A DNA stretch of 64,000 bases from Echinococcus granulosus (Eukaryota; Platyhelminthes; Cestoda; Cyclophyllidea; Taeniidae): contig NW_020170391.1 of the NCBI RefSeq assembly GCF_000524195.1, forward strand, positions 826,273 through 890,272, read 5' to 3'. The notes beneath the pieces were generated by a model that made no database searches, was not told the DNA's origin, and saw only the letters and a list, made by a program, of their open reading frames with translations. The translations under genes and the position numbers were made by a program. Below are positions 26,401 to 39,870 of the stretch, in pieces. Positions within the stretch are counted from its first letter, which is position 1. Each line of letters starts with the position of its first letter.

Positions 26401-29400
26401 AACATTGGCAACGGTGGTAGCGAAAGTGTTGGTCTTGGAGATATCACAGTCGGAACCCAGAGGAGTCGGATGGGCCAATAGGAACTTCGACACTACGGTT
26501 AGAAGACATTAGATGTATGCACACAAACACGCACAGAACAAGTATATTTAACGCAGCTCGGTGTCGTTAGGATCCGAGTTGGAAGGCGAAGAAACACCTT
26601 GGTGCGAGCGTGTCTACACGGCCAATAAAGTCGTATTTATAGTCTCTAATATACGTTGCCGATAGCTAACTGGGATACATACAATTGCAAAAGAATTAAG
26701 GGGGTTCGTTGGCTTATTAAATGCTAACTTGATTAAAATAGAGAAAGGAGGCAGGTGCAACAGTGGATTAATTCAATTGCCTAAAAAACGTGAATACTCT
26801 AATCCATCTCCACAACGGGTATTCTCCAGGAGAGATAGGTGGGCGTAGAGGCTTCAAGTAAATAAATGGGAATGTCTATATGGGAAATAAACGAATTCTG
26901 GTGATTGTTCATCAATAACCGATAATTTATGCGAATAAGGGCCAGTGATCAAGCGTCGCGTACAGCAGAATTGTAAGCAATGTCCCAGCTACCGCTTTTG
27001 AAAAAATGAACAATATGAAGCCAATCTTCTTGTGTCCGTAGTCTGCTAAGCTGGCCGAAGTTCATAAACTCCTCTGAAGGCATTAACATACTAAAAACAG
27101 TAAAATAATGTCTTAAATTTCAAGGGCATTCACTGAGAGATTAAAGTCGTGAGGGCATTGACGGAACGCGAAACCACAAGACGCGATTTAGATAAGGAAT
27201 CGAGCATGAAAACTTACAAACACTCAATATCTCACGGGGAGTTTTAAGACGATTCCAGAAAATTTTCTGTTCCCCGGTAAACGGATTCAGAAACGCAATA
27301 TGAGTCGCTGAATCTATGCAGGTGAAACGATTTCGATACAGCATCCCATCAGGCGATTTGATGTTGAACTAAAAAAATAAAAAACTCAGTTTTTTAAAGC
27401 CTGAGGAGTGATACCAGTTCAATAATTTCTTAAGACTCCCAGGTATTCTGTTTTGTCTATAAATGGGGAAATAATTCCAGCATTTCAAAAGAGCAAAAGC
27501 TTCCTTAACGAGATCAAAACTCCTAAACAAATTGAGTAGGAACCAACTTAAACGAAGCAGAAATGAATCTTGAGTAAGATGCGTCATTAGAGCAGAACTG
27601 AGAGGTACATCAGGCTTATGCAGCTTCCATAAATCGCAGCAAGCGCGGGAATGGCCCATCAAGCAAGAACAGTTGGTAAGCCATTTCAGCCATCCCCAAT
27701 GCAATACGAGGCGATCAGTGCGTTAAAAGAGCAACTGCTAGATAAAGAACATCTCTAAAAATGCAAACTTAAAGTCTAAACGAAAAATTCATCGTACTAG
27801 AGGCACCCCAGAGAACCTATCCATTCTGAAGTGCACGACACAACAACACGCAATCGTAGATGATGTCATCTACAGCTTGTGTCAGATGCGAGAGCAAAAT
27901 ACCAGTAATATTCGAGGGTCAAGTAGATAAAAAAATCCTTCATCCAAGTCTCACGGCTCCAAAACTAAAATTTAAGTCAAGGTAGCCAAAACACGAGCAT
28001 TATCCCAGTCGTAACTATGTTGGATACGAAGCATGTTGGTAGGATGAGTAATAAATCACATATGCAGTGGTAGATGAAATTTCGTCTGCGAGTCACCGTG
28101 GTGATTTGGACTGAGGTGAAGATAATATGAATGCGATGAAATATACTAAGAGAAATAGTATTAGTTATACCTGGATAAAAATCACATTCTTTTTGATGAG
28201 ACTAATAATGCGATAATCCTTCCACACGTCCCGATTGAGCACGCGGCAGTCGAAGCACGAATCGTCATAAAGACTAACCAAAATCCATTTTCGTCGGATG
28301 CGTGCCGCTTCCATGGCCTGCAAGGTAAAATCCACCTTTAAAGTGCGCACTTACTCCGATAGCAACCAAAAGTTCTAGCTTTAAGGATGAATGAACTTCT
28401 GGTCCATGACTGAAGGACGGAGAGTAACGAAGGACCTCACAAAGGGTATTATTGGGATCGCAGCAGTTCGGGTGAAATCGAAAGGATTCCGCTATTTTTA
28501 ACATGCACAACAAACATAAAACACGTTCCAGGCACCAAAATTGGAACAGAAATATGTAGGTTTATCTTTTTTTGATGGTCTCCCCGTCTTTTACTACCTG
28601 GGATGACGATCCAAAATACCACCAAACTCTAGGAGCTACCACTTGGAGATAGGTATTGATAAGAAGGACTGGAATGATACAATTCGACTGAGCATACAAG
28701 CGATTAAATTAATAGCGTTAAGTCTTAAAAGCTATTCAAGCCATGGAGTAAACCACGTCTAGAGACGGTGATTAAGCATTGGAAGTTGCCAAGGCCAAAC
28801 AGTAATCCGTAGATAAGCTGAGCCCAGATCACCGACTACACGCGTGCTGAGGGGATAAAAATTTCAGCCCAAACTCTGTTCAAAGAAATTGGTGATTGAA
28901 CCAAACGAACAGCCTTTTTAAGGATTATTTCTCAGTTGATCTGAACCAAAGACAAGAGTGGCTATTTGAAGATTTCAAAAGGCAGCGAGATATGACGGCA
29001 CAACTGCTACCGCCACCGTCGCTGCGAGTTTTTTGCGTGCGAACGTCTGCTGCTTAGGAAAAAAGCAGAAAATTATCCATATAAATCAAACAAGACCGCC
29101 TTCGAGAATAAGGACGGGCACAAGAAAGAGTAGGTGGTGGATGAGACTTGAATGAATAATCCCTTGTTACTTTCTTCGGCCTTAACAGTTAAAAAATCTC
29201 TAACTGCAGTGCCATGCCTCAGGAGATGATTTGGGTGAGGTTGTGGAGCACAAAGCGTACCCCAGAGAGGCAGCAAATCGGTCATTTGAAATCTTTGAAT
29301 GCAGGGCGGGGTTAACTTGTGCAAATGGTAAATAACTAATGTTTGTGTGTTGCAAAAACAATTTTTTTGACAAGAAACCCTCTGTTTATTCTAACTTCCC

Positions 29401-30463
29401 CTGCAATAAATCCGGATAAACCATACGAAATAAGCAGTTCACAACCCATGAATGGCCTAAATCAAAGCTGAAATATCCACCTATCATTTAAAAAGCAGCA
29501 TTGTACGACAAACCTTAAAGAGTAATCTTCAAAAATTCAAGACAGATAAATCAATAAAATTCAGGGAAATTAACACCAAGGAATTTTTAGGCTAATCATA
29601 GAACGAAACTAAAGCACTAACTGAAACACAAGTGCCCAAAACACCTGGACTGATGTAAGCTACGACTACTTATAGGGTGGTTCTATTACAAGAACAGATA
29701 TTTAGGCAGAAAACATATAAAACGAATAAGCTGTGCTGATACTACATCATCAGTTGCTTTGAAACTTCAAAATAAAGTAGGCTACGCACCTGTCTCAAGT
29801 TTCCACTATGCATTAGATCATATGGAGGTGCAAATAGCTGTTCCAAGGTAATCCGCTTCTGGTCGGGGGATGGAAGATTCACTGATGGAGGGCAACCCAC
29901 TGTATTCTAGGTTATAGTAACATACGATTACCTTGAGCGAACCTGAAAATCAAGCGAACTTGACGTGGACAAGCCCTAAAACAAAACTTACGAGATTGTT
30001 GGACGACGTGGACGGTGCATTGTTGCTTGCATCAGAGGGGCCAGGTCTCTTAGCAACTACTCGACCACGCCAACGACGCGATTCCATAAAAAAAGGCGCA
30101 ACATAATTAGAACTAAATTAATGTGAAATACTGAACCATCTCCACTTAATTCTGTATCATCCACCGTGGGTTACGAACTCTCAAAATAACAGAACTCACT
30201 AATGCACATAAAAACCACAGGCCGTTAAGAATTTCAAATAACATACCTTCATGTGCAAACGTAGGTTGCGATGTAGGCGGCTCGGATGGGGATATCTGAG
30301 GTGTATTGCTCGCATAAAAAAGATCTACGGCCATCTGCAAATTCCCGTCGTTCGCGTCCAAAAAAGACTTAGCGGTGTAAGCATCACAGCCTTACGAAAA
30401 TAATTCATAACAAAAAATCAGCACACCTGTTAGCTCACAGAAGTGTTCGATCATCCCCGACAT
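23471..30463 (-). CDS. UBXN7: UBXN7-type UBA-UAS-UBX protein, p97/VCP adaptor, about ten exons
   Basis: Exons in transcript order: 30427-30463, 30247-30390, about 29992-30112, 29790-29906, 28171-28317, 27218-27368, 26272-26492, 25140-25271, 23854-24126, 23471-23629. Phases close at every junction except exon 2 to 3, which is off by one; a micro-exon or other donor is probably missed. Total is about 500 aa (human about 489). The N-terminus is a UBA domain (IEHFCELTGC, then DANDGNLQMAVDLFYA). Next come ITLEQLFAPPYDLMHSG and the UAS thioredoxin-like domain (RKWILVSLYDD, CRVLNRDVW, IAFLNPFTGEQKIFW). A low-complexity Ser/Thr-rich and then acidic linker follows. The C-terminal UBX domain has SYLKSKGYPSSKFELVRVYP. 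In the family, UBA binds ubiquitinated substrates and UBX binds p97, linking cullin ligases to p97. Start: ATG at 30463, the first of two in-frame Met codons. Confidence 0.88.
30391..30426 (-). other. 36-nt intron inside the UBA domain of UBXN7
   Basis: The minus strand shows CTAACAG|GTGTGC ... cgtaag|GCTGTG. Removal is phase 1 and joins CELTG to CDAYTAKSF, restoring the UBA helix pattern seen in human UBXN7. Its length matches the 34-37 nt introns of the DNAL1 homologue in the same window. Confidence 0.8.
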
Positions 30464-33400
30464 TCCAGAATATCCGTCACACAAACGCGCTAAGCGGGCG
30501 GGCAGCGCAGACCGGCGGAATGTGATAATAAGAACTCGAGGTGCAAATAGGGTAAACGTGTGCAAGGTTAATAAATGCTCATTTTTCTAAAAGAAGGTCA
30601 ACTTTCTAAAATGCATTTAAAACATAGCGCGCTAAAAAACTAACAATGGTCTCCTAGTCTGCTAAGTAACAAATTACAATGGGTGATGATGAAGTGATTT
30701 TGCATCATGAACCAAAACAGAACTTCTGCGTTTCTTGAATATCCACGATATTTTAAGAGAAATTTTAAGTGGAAATTTTGAAGTGAGATTTCTTCAAACT
30801 AATTACAATTGGTGCTTGAAATAACTCCCATACTGTAGATTGTGGCAAATATTCAGGCAGGACATTGGTTGGTTGTGTCTCGCCACTGTTTATTTTTACT
30901 GTGCTGCAATGATTGTAATTTGCATCTTTATAGCCGGGTCTTTTTTTCATAAACTTGAGCTTGAACTGAGATACGTGTTTTGATGAACCATAAGTCTTGT
31001 TTACACTAGGTGGTACACACCAATAGTTTTATAGTTTTGGGGCGTTCCCAGTGTAATGCACATTTCTAAAGATGTAGCATTTTGCAACATTTAGCAAAGA
31101 CATGAGGCAAAATTGATTGTTGTTTCAAATAAAGTGTGCTTTCGTAGGGCAGTAATCCTATTTTTACTTACGCAATCCAACGCACTGTGCTTCGAGTTTG
31201 GGCTTTCAGCTACCCTTTTTAGTGTGGATCAGTTTAACAACAGTTGAAAAAAGCGTAAAACAATCTTGTCACGGTCATATTTGAATAAGTTGATTCTAGT
31301 ACATCAAAGATTTTTCAGTGGTGACGATACTGAATTTGCGTGGTTTAAAGCTGTTAATTTCTAGAGCACTTTTATTGCGATATACCAGACAAGGTTGAAG
31401 TCTAAATGACCGGGTTTTGCGAAATCGGGTTAGCGCAAATCTTCCCTAACGTTTGTTTTTTCCTCTATCCATTGTCAAATAGCTGGGGTCTTTGTGGGTT
31501 AAATGATAGCCAGAGCTGATATGGGGTGGACCGCTCGTCAAGGTGCCTGACCGAGAAATAAATTAAGGTCACATTAGTTGATCTAAAACGTCTGGACTGT
31601 TTACATCGACAATCACAGGCCAATTGGGGGCAGTTGTTTAGTTCAGCGGAAGCCTGTCACAAATCACTTGGACTGGCTATCACTTGTCATTAACCATGCC
31701 GCTATGCGTAGCAATTGTTCAAGATAAATGCTAGTATTATATGGAAATGTGATAGTAATGCCTTTGTTACTTGCTAATTTGCCGATGTTTTTTAATTAGT
31801 AATAAGCTTATTGTGCAGAATTATTTCCAGAAAAATACAGGGTTATTACATCACAGTCGTGCGATTAGGATAAAACACTTCTGATGTTTTTTGATCAGTG
31901 TAATACACGTATGGATGCTATGACAACACTGGTAGATAAGATCTCTCAGCCTCTATTCACTTCACTTGTTACTATATTAGTCATAATTTCTGCATTTCTA
32001 ACCACCTTTGTATGCTGATTTCCACCCAAACAGAAGAATCACAGTGGGTTCCAAAGTAGTTTCGTGAAGATTGCATCGAAACTGCTTGTGGAATGTGTCG
32101 GTGGATGGGAGTTATTTCGAAGAGGATGAGTAAGTCCAGAGAGATGTAAGATACCAAAATTATCATTTACCTAATAGCAACTCAACAGTTAATTTCACTT
32201 GCTTAAAAATTAAAGAAAACTAAATAGCTTGAGCCGATAAATACCGCTTTGCCGTGTGCATTGCATCTGAAATTTCCCATAGCGCAACAGCATAGTGGAT
32301 GGATTTGAGGGTCTCCCAAAGTGCAATTTGGGAAAAGTCGAAATGATGAATAGGTTATTAATTTGTTGAAACAATCGCCACAAAATTACATTGCCATTAG
32401 TTGGATGGTGACTGCACTTCTTTTTATTAATGCCCTAAAAACGTGATTAACATTACCAATAACTCCATCCTGCCTTATGTCTTCTTGAATTTTTTATAGT
32501 CCACAGCACTTATGCGGTCTTTTCATATAAACTGAACAGGCTCGACCGGATGCCCACTAAGACAAATGTTTACCAGAGCAGTGACCAGAGAGCAGCAGTG
32601 CAAAAAACGCTTCGCGAAAATCGGGATTGCATTGATTCACTACAAAGGTTATTGCACAAAACGCCTACTTAGCAGAAGAATTTCTAAACATTACTAGGCT
32701 AAGCTCAAGCAGTCTTTCGGGAAATTGGTTGCTGTGGTAAAAATATGATTTACGGCTGTTTAATATTGCGTATGAGTATCAAAGAAACCATCAAAACATC
32801 TTTAAAATAGGCTGGAGAAATCCACTCATCAATACAAGATAGGTCTGCCAACTTGATAAGTGGACGCAAAGTGAAGACGGGTCAATGTATGGCACTCACG
32901 TACCGCCTTGTTAGCGCGAATTTACTCAGAAAGCTTGTATGCCGTTCATGTAAAGGAACACCACTTGTTTGTACCTTCTAGCTGCTGCATATCATATGTG
33001 ATTTGATTATGGGCCAACGCTGATTCAGCTGCATTCACAGTTCTTCAAAGTGCTGCGATGCGTAACTTGTCCGGGAGGATTTACTGTTGGTAAATTTGTG
33101 ACAGTGAGGATAGGCTTATTTACTTAAATTTAAAACATCCCAGTAAATAGTGGACTCGCCACTTCCGACGTGCTTTTAAGATGTTTGGAGTTGAATGGCT
33201 ACAGCCATTAATATTGTTGTTAGGAGTGTTGCGTTTGAATGATTTACGATATTTATAATTGAAATCGTACTTACTTTCACTTCTTACTGGAAAGCACGCA
33301 CTTCTTATTTTGTACCTGCGCAGGAAAAAGAACCTTACGGTCATTCATTCAGCATACTGCAAAATCCAGATGGTGGAACTTGCAGGAGCAGACGTGGAAG

Positions 33401-36400
33401 ATTCGAGAGACTAACTATACTGTGGATGGATTTGAGCTTCTGTGCTTGATTTGAGTAAACTACACTTGATATCAACTAATCAATTATAAGATGGGTTGTA
33501 ATACCTTTGAGTACATGCATTTAGAGAGGCAGTTTTTTCGAGTCCATGTAAATTACAAAAACAAAACTCCTCAGCAATCGCTGATAAACTTGCAAGTAAT
33601 ACTAAGGATTTGGGAATGAAATTGAGTGCTTTAATGCCATTCTGATCAAGCTCAAGTGCTATATTGAATTCAGGAAGCAGCACAACAGGATATGTACCAT
33701 CGGATTAGGCCTCAGTTAGGTTAGACTGTTCCAAATCATAGGAGAAATCGGATGCAGGTAAAACATGAGTTTCTTATGTCCATATTTCAAACAAGCCGTA
33801 TAATATGCTCGACTGCTCAGGGGAGCTGCGAATATTTGAACAGTATGGCAGGAAGTATGCTATGCCTTCACCCGGTCACGCTACTTAATGCTCGAAGAAG
33901 TTCCGTATTACCATAGGTGATCTGATGGGAACATCCAGGCTCATGAAAAGGGGTTAATTCCCTACTGCAGAGAGGGTGACAAAGAGGTGTTTGCAAGGTT
34001 AGTGTGGCTCAAATGTTGACCTTTATTTCAGGATGTCTAACCTGGATTCTTGATGTGGACGAAACAATGATTGTGCTAAAATCGTGCCACCCAAACGATA
34101 AAGGGGTTACCAAAGCTACTTCGTCCAAAGTTATCATCGGGATGCCGACTTACCGGAGGATGAGGTTTGAATTCATCCGTGAAATCTGAGCTAGAAAAGA
34201 GGGATTCAAAGTAAACTTTAATCCAAAGCAGAAAGTCAATAAAAACTGAAATCCTTGTGCCACGAGTCAAGTTTTGGGTTCGACATATGAATAATATGCT
34301 CTCAACCAATCAAAGCGGACAGCTCACCAATGTGGTATCATTATGATCGATTAAGAAGTAAGTACTGGGGGTAGATGAGCGGTACACACGTAACCATTAT
34401 TAAGTAAAACTGTTTAGTGAAGACGTTGGCACCCCCAGAAAAGGGCTTCCTATTCCGAAGTCCCAGAAGTTTCTAGAAGTCCCCTTTTTAGAAACGTTCT
34501 AAAAGCTTTACAGTTAGCCTTCCTGCTGATTTCCTCCCGATTGTTCAATATCTCGTGGAGGCACTTTATCCTCAACACAATCAAGGCCACTCAAAGTAGC
34601 ATAAGTTCACGGGAATGGAACCACCACTTCGGCCAGCAGGCGTGCACACGGATGCCTGTCGCACTTGAACATAGGCGGTTGGCGTCAAAAACGGATGTTT
34701 TGGTTGAAAACTCAACGAGATTCGTGTTCACGCATAAATAGCAGTTGGCAATACTACTCCAGTGAATGGTTCCAAGATCGTCATGAACTCCAGCGGCGAT
34801 AAATGTTTGCAGTACTGGAATAGGTCTTGAATACATGTCGTGGCGGCTAATTTGGTTAATGGCCCTAACTTTGCATAATTAACACAAATGGGGAGGGGAG
34901 GGGTGTTGTTGTAATCATCGCTGCGTTATATAGTCCATTTGGCAGCCTGAATGTCCGAAAATGCCCCGTGAAAGTGGCACTAGTGACTGCAGTTGTACTA
35001 GGACATGATCGGGGTCAACATTTGCTTTTTATTTGCTACAAAATGTGGCCTCCGTGAAACTTGGTATAAACGCTATCACTTTTCAAAGGAAGACTGGCAA
35101 AGATCCAGACTTTTAAGCGGACTGAGGCTTATGGTCAAAGGTATAAATGCTATTGACCAATCGGTTCGCGCGGCTCCCTACGAACCAATCGTCAGCGTGT
35201 AATCTAGACTAGCGGACCGCTAATAAAACTACATTGGAAGCGTAGGTTCTTGATACGTTGGAGGTCGCTCTACGGGGTGTGCTCAATCCGGGATATTGTA
35301 CCCACTGCATAGTGTAGGTCCCAGGTATTGCATTTTTTTGTCCTTTACCTATGTTACTGATATTGTTAGACAAATCGTTTGGGGAATTAGCACACTAGTC
35401 GATAGGTTTAATCTGCCTTAGTAGCCGCAACATCCTTTGTAAAGCATTATTAAGAAGGGAACTTGACTTCTGGGATAGATTATCTCTACGTTTGCTGCCT
35501 GTTGATATCATAATTTAGGTCTTTTCATCACTAGATACGTGGTTCAAGTTTAAAACGCAAACTGAACGTTAGGTAAAGTCCGCCTATAACTTTCATTTCA
35601 GTTCAAAAAACGTAGGTTTTTTTTAAATCCTATAGGACAACGCTCTAAAAGATCGGGTTGATAGCTGGGACATTTGGCGAACCTTACATTGGTTAATTTT
35701 GTAAGGATTTTCAGAAATATCCTAGAAAATAGGTGACTTTCATGACAATGGAAAGGTACTGGCGTTTCTTCTGACTTTAAAATACAAGCTGGTCCCGTAG
35801 TGATCTAGTTCTTTGTAATAGGGATGATATTACGACGCTAAAATATACATCGACGTAGGTGGCGTTCAAATTTTGCTTAAATTATGTCTTGGCTAGCCGC
35901 CTACCTTCGTCATTTTGGACAGTACCAGCATCTCACGTCTGAAACTCCAACCCCAGTGCGAGTACGTGTGTTTGACAGGGTTCTGTCACGTGCGCGCATA
36001 CGTGCGTTGATTGGTCCCTTGAGGGGTTATGGCGACCCCTCCCACCGGGTTTGTTTGTGTGTTCTCAGAGCGCTGGAGCTCCTATGCGGTTGTAGATGTT
36101 GTGCCCAAAATTTTGGTCTAACCGGCTGTGCTGGTTGGTTCCGCACGCTTTCCGGCGTTAGTGTTGTTCCTTGCCAAACTTCTCGCTTCGTTGTTTACAT
36201 GACCGAGACTGAATGCACGAAATGCGGAGATACCAAATAAGGCATCCGGTTAAAATAACAGTAAATTCGTAGACTACACACACTAGCTGTGATGGATGTG
36301 CCACATTTGTATTTGGGAGCAAAGACCCGAAGATACAATGGAATGCACTATCCCGGTAATCGCCAAGGTAACAGTGAAGCGAGTGGATTATTTTCTCAGT

Positions 36401-37680
36401 AAAGATGCCATAGATGTGCGACTTCACTGTTATCACGTGACTCAAGCTCAAGGGTGTGATGGTACCACCAACTGGTCGTAGGTTGGACGTGTACAAGTTA
36501 TCAGCCTTATAAACACTTGCAAAAGGAAGTTTATAATAAGGGTTTGGGCGTTGTTAGTCTACCATTGTGAATTCGGTACGTTTGCTAAGGTTGGGGTTTA
36601 TGGTTTGATTTATATTCTCTACATCGTTTGCTTGAAACACTCGCTAGGAAAATTCCTAAATCTATTTGCCTACAACGCCTCTCACAACAGGAAATATTGT
36701 GGTTTCAGTTCGTTTTTGAGATATCTACCTATCTATTAACCTAGGTTTAGTGATTTCACTGGATTGGTTAGTAAACTTTGAGCCATTATGTGAAATATGA
36801 TTGTCTGTGGTGTCTAATGGTGGGATGTATTTAGAGACTGTATGAGAACTCCTCACTCCTACTTCATGGCACTTAATTCACCACTGGTTCCCATCACGGA
36901 ATACTACTAATTTACAACCCCAAACTTCAGTACACTGTCTTATGCGTTGCAATCGTTGTTTTCACAAGGTCACTGGTCCTTCGCTATTGCTGCTTTTTCA
37001 TAACGAACTGTCAGGTTTGATACAGTCGATCTGGACGGTTTTGTGATAGAGATGAAGAAATCGGAATTTCAATCCAAGTGAACTGTCATTAATTTAGTGA
37101 CACTGGTTTCTCTTAAACCTCTTACTACTTTCCTTTTTAGTTTCTCCACTTCAGACTTGACAATAACCGAGAATAAAGTTGGCTTAATCCACAAATGCTA
37201 CTCAGCCTGTGCATGCGTGCGCGATTAGGTGAAGACATTCGGCATGGTTGAAAGACGTCTTTTCATGCTGAAATGCCTTACATTGTGGACATGGGGCTTA
37301 GTGAGACGACATGCTGAGTAAACCCTACATCCTGGTGGCTGAAGCTTGGGTCTCTTTCCAATTGGCTAAATGGGCAGTTTTACGGATGTACGCAAAAGTG
37401 ATACCAGTCCGACGGCTGTCCGAGACGTCATTCTTTGTTAAATCGTGTTATTCACTTTCCTTTTTGAGTGGTAACTTGAATAACCCTGAGAATATGTATT
37501 TGGGAATGTAGGATGAAGTTTAAAATTCATTTGGAGATAGTCGGTCGCTACTACTCATGTTAAACTGTTTACGCACCAGATGTTTACGTTAACCTTTTCA
37601 CACAAAGAGCTAATGTGCCCCGCCTGCTGGTCATGTAATCAGGAGTAGGAAAAAAATGAAAGGCTTTCCTTTTTCTGCAG
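30464..37680. other. 7.2 kb between UBXN7 and the innexin pair, no supported gene
   Basis: Contains the divergent upstream flanks of UBXN7 (minus) and innexin 1 (plus). The 30 bases just upstream of the UBXN7 start are GC-rich. Several open frames occur, for example 33480-33683 minus and 35884-36240 plus, but they lack splice support, family motifs or start context. The 35884-36240 stretch is noticeably more GC-rich than its surroundings and could be old mobile-element or duplicated DNA. I could not identify a promoter. Confidence 0.5.
37671..37680 (+). promoter_or_regulatory. 3' splice acceptor in the 5' UTR of innexin 1
   Basis: cctttttctgcag is a strong pyrimidine-rich acceptor, 37 bases before the start codon. 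It indicates that the 5' UTR is spliced, either to an upstream exon that I could not identify or to a spliced leader. Confidence 0.55.
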
Positions 37681-37717
37681 GTGATTGTACTGTACCCATT
37701 AGTCCACCGCCGCAAAA

Positions 37718-39311
37718 ATGGTTGGGATAGAATTCATTGACTACCTGACAAAACTTCATGTCTCTGATTTCCTCGGCTTGGAGGATTTTGCGGACAAAAT
37801 GAGCTTCATGTACTCCGTTCTGATTCTGCTCCTTTGCACAACAATAATCGCAGTCAAGCAATATCTGCTTGCCAGCATCGCGTGCTACATACCCACAGTA
37901 CCTTCCGGCAAGGATTTCGAGAAGTTCCTGCAAAACTTTTGTTGGGTCCACGGAACGATTCCTATTTTGGAGGGGGAGCACATCCCTCAAAACTACTCTG
38001 AGTGGCACGATGCTGATGAAAATATGAGAATTAGTGAGTTCAATGACCCTAACTTATTTAGGCAGCTGTCAACGTAAGATTTCAGCTTCTTGATTCGGTA
38101 CTATGGCTTCGCGTTTGGCGAATGACGTAATTATAAGTGCAGAAAGAGGTTTTTCAATCCAGTAAAAGCTCGAGACTTGTGAGGTTGAATTTACCTTGTC
38201 TCAATTTGTCTGGGTGTATTTTGTCCAGTTAAGATCACAATTAATTTTTTCCAGATTATAGGAGTTGAAGTAGCAATGACAAATCTAGTGAAGGTATTTT
38301 TGTGTCCAATATCTAGATTACTACCAGTGGGTCCCCTTCATGCTTGGTCTACAGTGCATCCTTTTCTACGTTCCACGCGTCGTTTGGCAGATAATCTGCT
38401 ACAACCGTACAGGAACAGATTTGGAGAATCTCATCGCTGTGGCGAACAAAGCGAGCAACACCATTGAGAACGACCGCAAGATGCTTGTAAAACACGTTGC
38501 TGGAACAATGGCAGAAATGCTGTTCCAACACCGCGACTACCGTCGTGGCAAAGTCGCTGACGCGCGCCGAAAGGCCTTTAAGTTTTTCGGAATGTTTATT
38601 GCTAGCAAGCGTTTGGGGACTTGGCTCATTTTCACCTATCTCTTCATAAAGTGCATCTATCTGGCAAACGCAATCGGCCAGCTCTATCTCATGCAGACCT
38701 TCCTTGGATTCAACAAATCAATGAGCAATTTCGGTTACGAGGTTGCTAGGTACATGGTAAATGGTCGAGACTGGGATGAGACCAGAATTTTTCCCCGTGT
38801 CTCCTTCTGCTACCTGGAACATGTTCGCCACCTCGGGACAACTAATAGATACGTAGCCCAATGTGTACTTCCTGTGAACATGCTGAACGAAAAACTCTAC
38901 ATTTTCTTGTGGTTCTGGACGGCCATCGTCGCGGTATGCACAGCTGTTTCGATCCCACTATGGATCATGCGGCTGGGTCGTGAAAAGAATAAGGTTCATT
39001 TCATCAAGAAGTTCCTTCGTCTCCAGGATATATACACTCCAGAGCACAAAGAAATTTTGCGCAATTTCATTTCCGACTTCTTACGTCACGACGGCGTCTT
39101 CCTGTTGCGCATGATATCCATGAATGCCGGCGATGTCGTGACCGCCGATGTTGTTGTGGAGATGTGGGACATCTACAAGACCAAGTATAAGAACAGGGCT
39201 ATGCTGAATGACATTGCGCGTGACATTGCTGCTCAAAGGCGGCAACTCGAAGAGGGCGGCGAGACGACACAACGCAGAGCACCCTATGAGAAGAAGGCGT
39301 CTGTTGTCTAG
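37718..39311 (+). CDS. Innexin 1 (gap junction channel subunit), two coding exons
   Basis: Invertebrate gap junction protein with four membrane segments. Exons are 37718-38033 and 38317-39311, phase 1 at the junction, total 436 aa. The first membrane segment is near residues 32-50. Two extracellular loop cysteines (about C56 and C75, in ACYIPTVPSG and NFCWVHG) are the conserved innexin pair. The exon junction restores the family hallmark YYQWVPF just before segment two. Segment three is in GTWLIFTYLFIKCIYL, followed by IGQLYLM. The second loop cysteines are in FPRVSFC and VAQCVLP, and NMLNEKLYIFLWFW leads into segment four. The C-terminal tail is cytoplasmic and charged. A ttttctgcag acceptor lies 37 bases upstream of the ATG, so there is an upstream 5' UTR exon or a trans-splice. 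A second, non-allelic innexin lies 559 bases downstream. Confidence 0.95.
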
Positions 39312-39538
39312 ATCGCCAGTCGACCGAGGAAAGCACACCTACAAAACTTGCACCACGCTCAAGCACAACAACCCAATTTCTTTTGTTAACGCAGCCTTTG
39401 ATGAAGCAATTTTGGTATGATGATTTTCTCATAAGACTTTTCACACACCCCTCCACCCATCCCTTTCTACCGCATCTAGTCTGATTTCCAGCCGCTCTCA
39501 ATTTTTCAGATAACGATTTGTATATTCTTCTAAAGGTA

Positions 39539-39544
39539 AATAAA
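39539..39544 (+). terminator. Poly(A) signal AATAAA of innexin 1
   Basis: AATAAA 228 bases after the innexin 1 stop, before the acceptor that precedes innexin 2. It suggests separate 3' end formation for the first gene of the pair. Confidence 0.65.
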
Positions 39545-39840
39545 TATGCTTTCATTCATTGGAAGTCACTCTTTTGGAATGACTGTGCTCAAGCAAGATT
39601 ACAGTTGATGAAAACGACCAAAACAAGTGCCATTCTTACCGTCAAGGTTTTTTTCGATTGAATTTCACAAAAGATGAATTGTTTTTTTCATTCTAGGCTT
39701 TAAATTTAGACGTAAAAATATTTTGAAAAGCGAAGTCATCCTTGGATTGCTATGTAACATCTCTCTAGTGAATCACTAACAGTACAATCCTTTCTGCAAT
39801 CCAGAATTCAAGCCTATTGTTCAAGAAGTTATAATTTTCT

Positions 39841-39851
39841 TTGTTTCATAG
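39841..39851 (+). promoter_or_regulatory. 3' splice acceptor 19 bases before the innexin 2 start
   Basis: ttctttgtttcatag ends at 39851 and the ATG is at 39871. It lies about 300 bases downstream of the innexin 1 poly(A) signal. This arrangement fits either a short 5' UTR intron or spliced-leader addition to the second gene of a polycistronic pair. The second reading is inference. Confidence 0.5.
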
Positions 39852-39870
39852 GATTGAATTCTAAACCACA

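Noticed and set aside
27985..28030. Minus reading HSYDWDNARVLA resembling the UAS segment after the Gln
   Set aside because: No acceptor in phase, and the exon at 27218-27368 continues directly from 28171 with the correct family motif.
28274..28513. Minus frame between UAS exons of UBXN7 first taken as an exon with a 37-nt intron
   Set aside because: The exon at 29790-29906 (LFAPPYDLMHSGNLRQ) joins in phase directly to 28317 and gives the right family spacing; the extra frame would insert unrelated residues.
33480..33683. Minus frame with a faint resemblance to MOZART1 (ALELDQNGIKAL)
   Set aside because: Only a few residues fit and the rest does not follow the family; treated as chance.
35884..36240. 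118-codon plus frame, GC-richer than its surroundings
   Set aside because: No recognised domain, no splice support, odd Cys/Arg composition; may be relic mobile DNA but cannot be shown.
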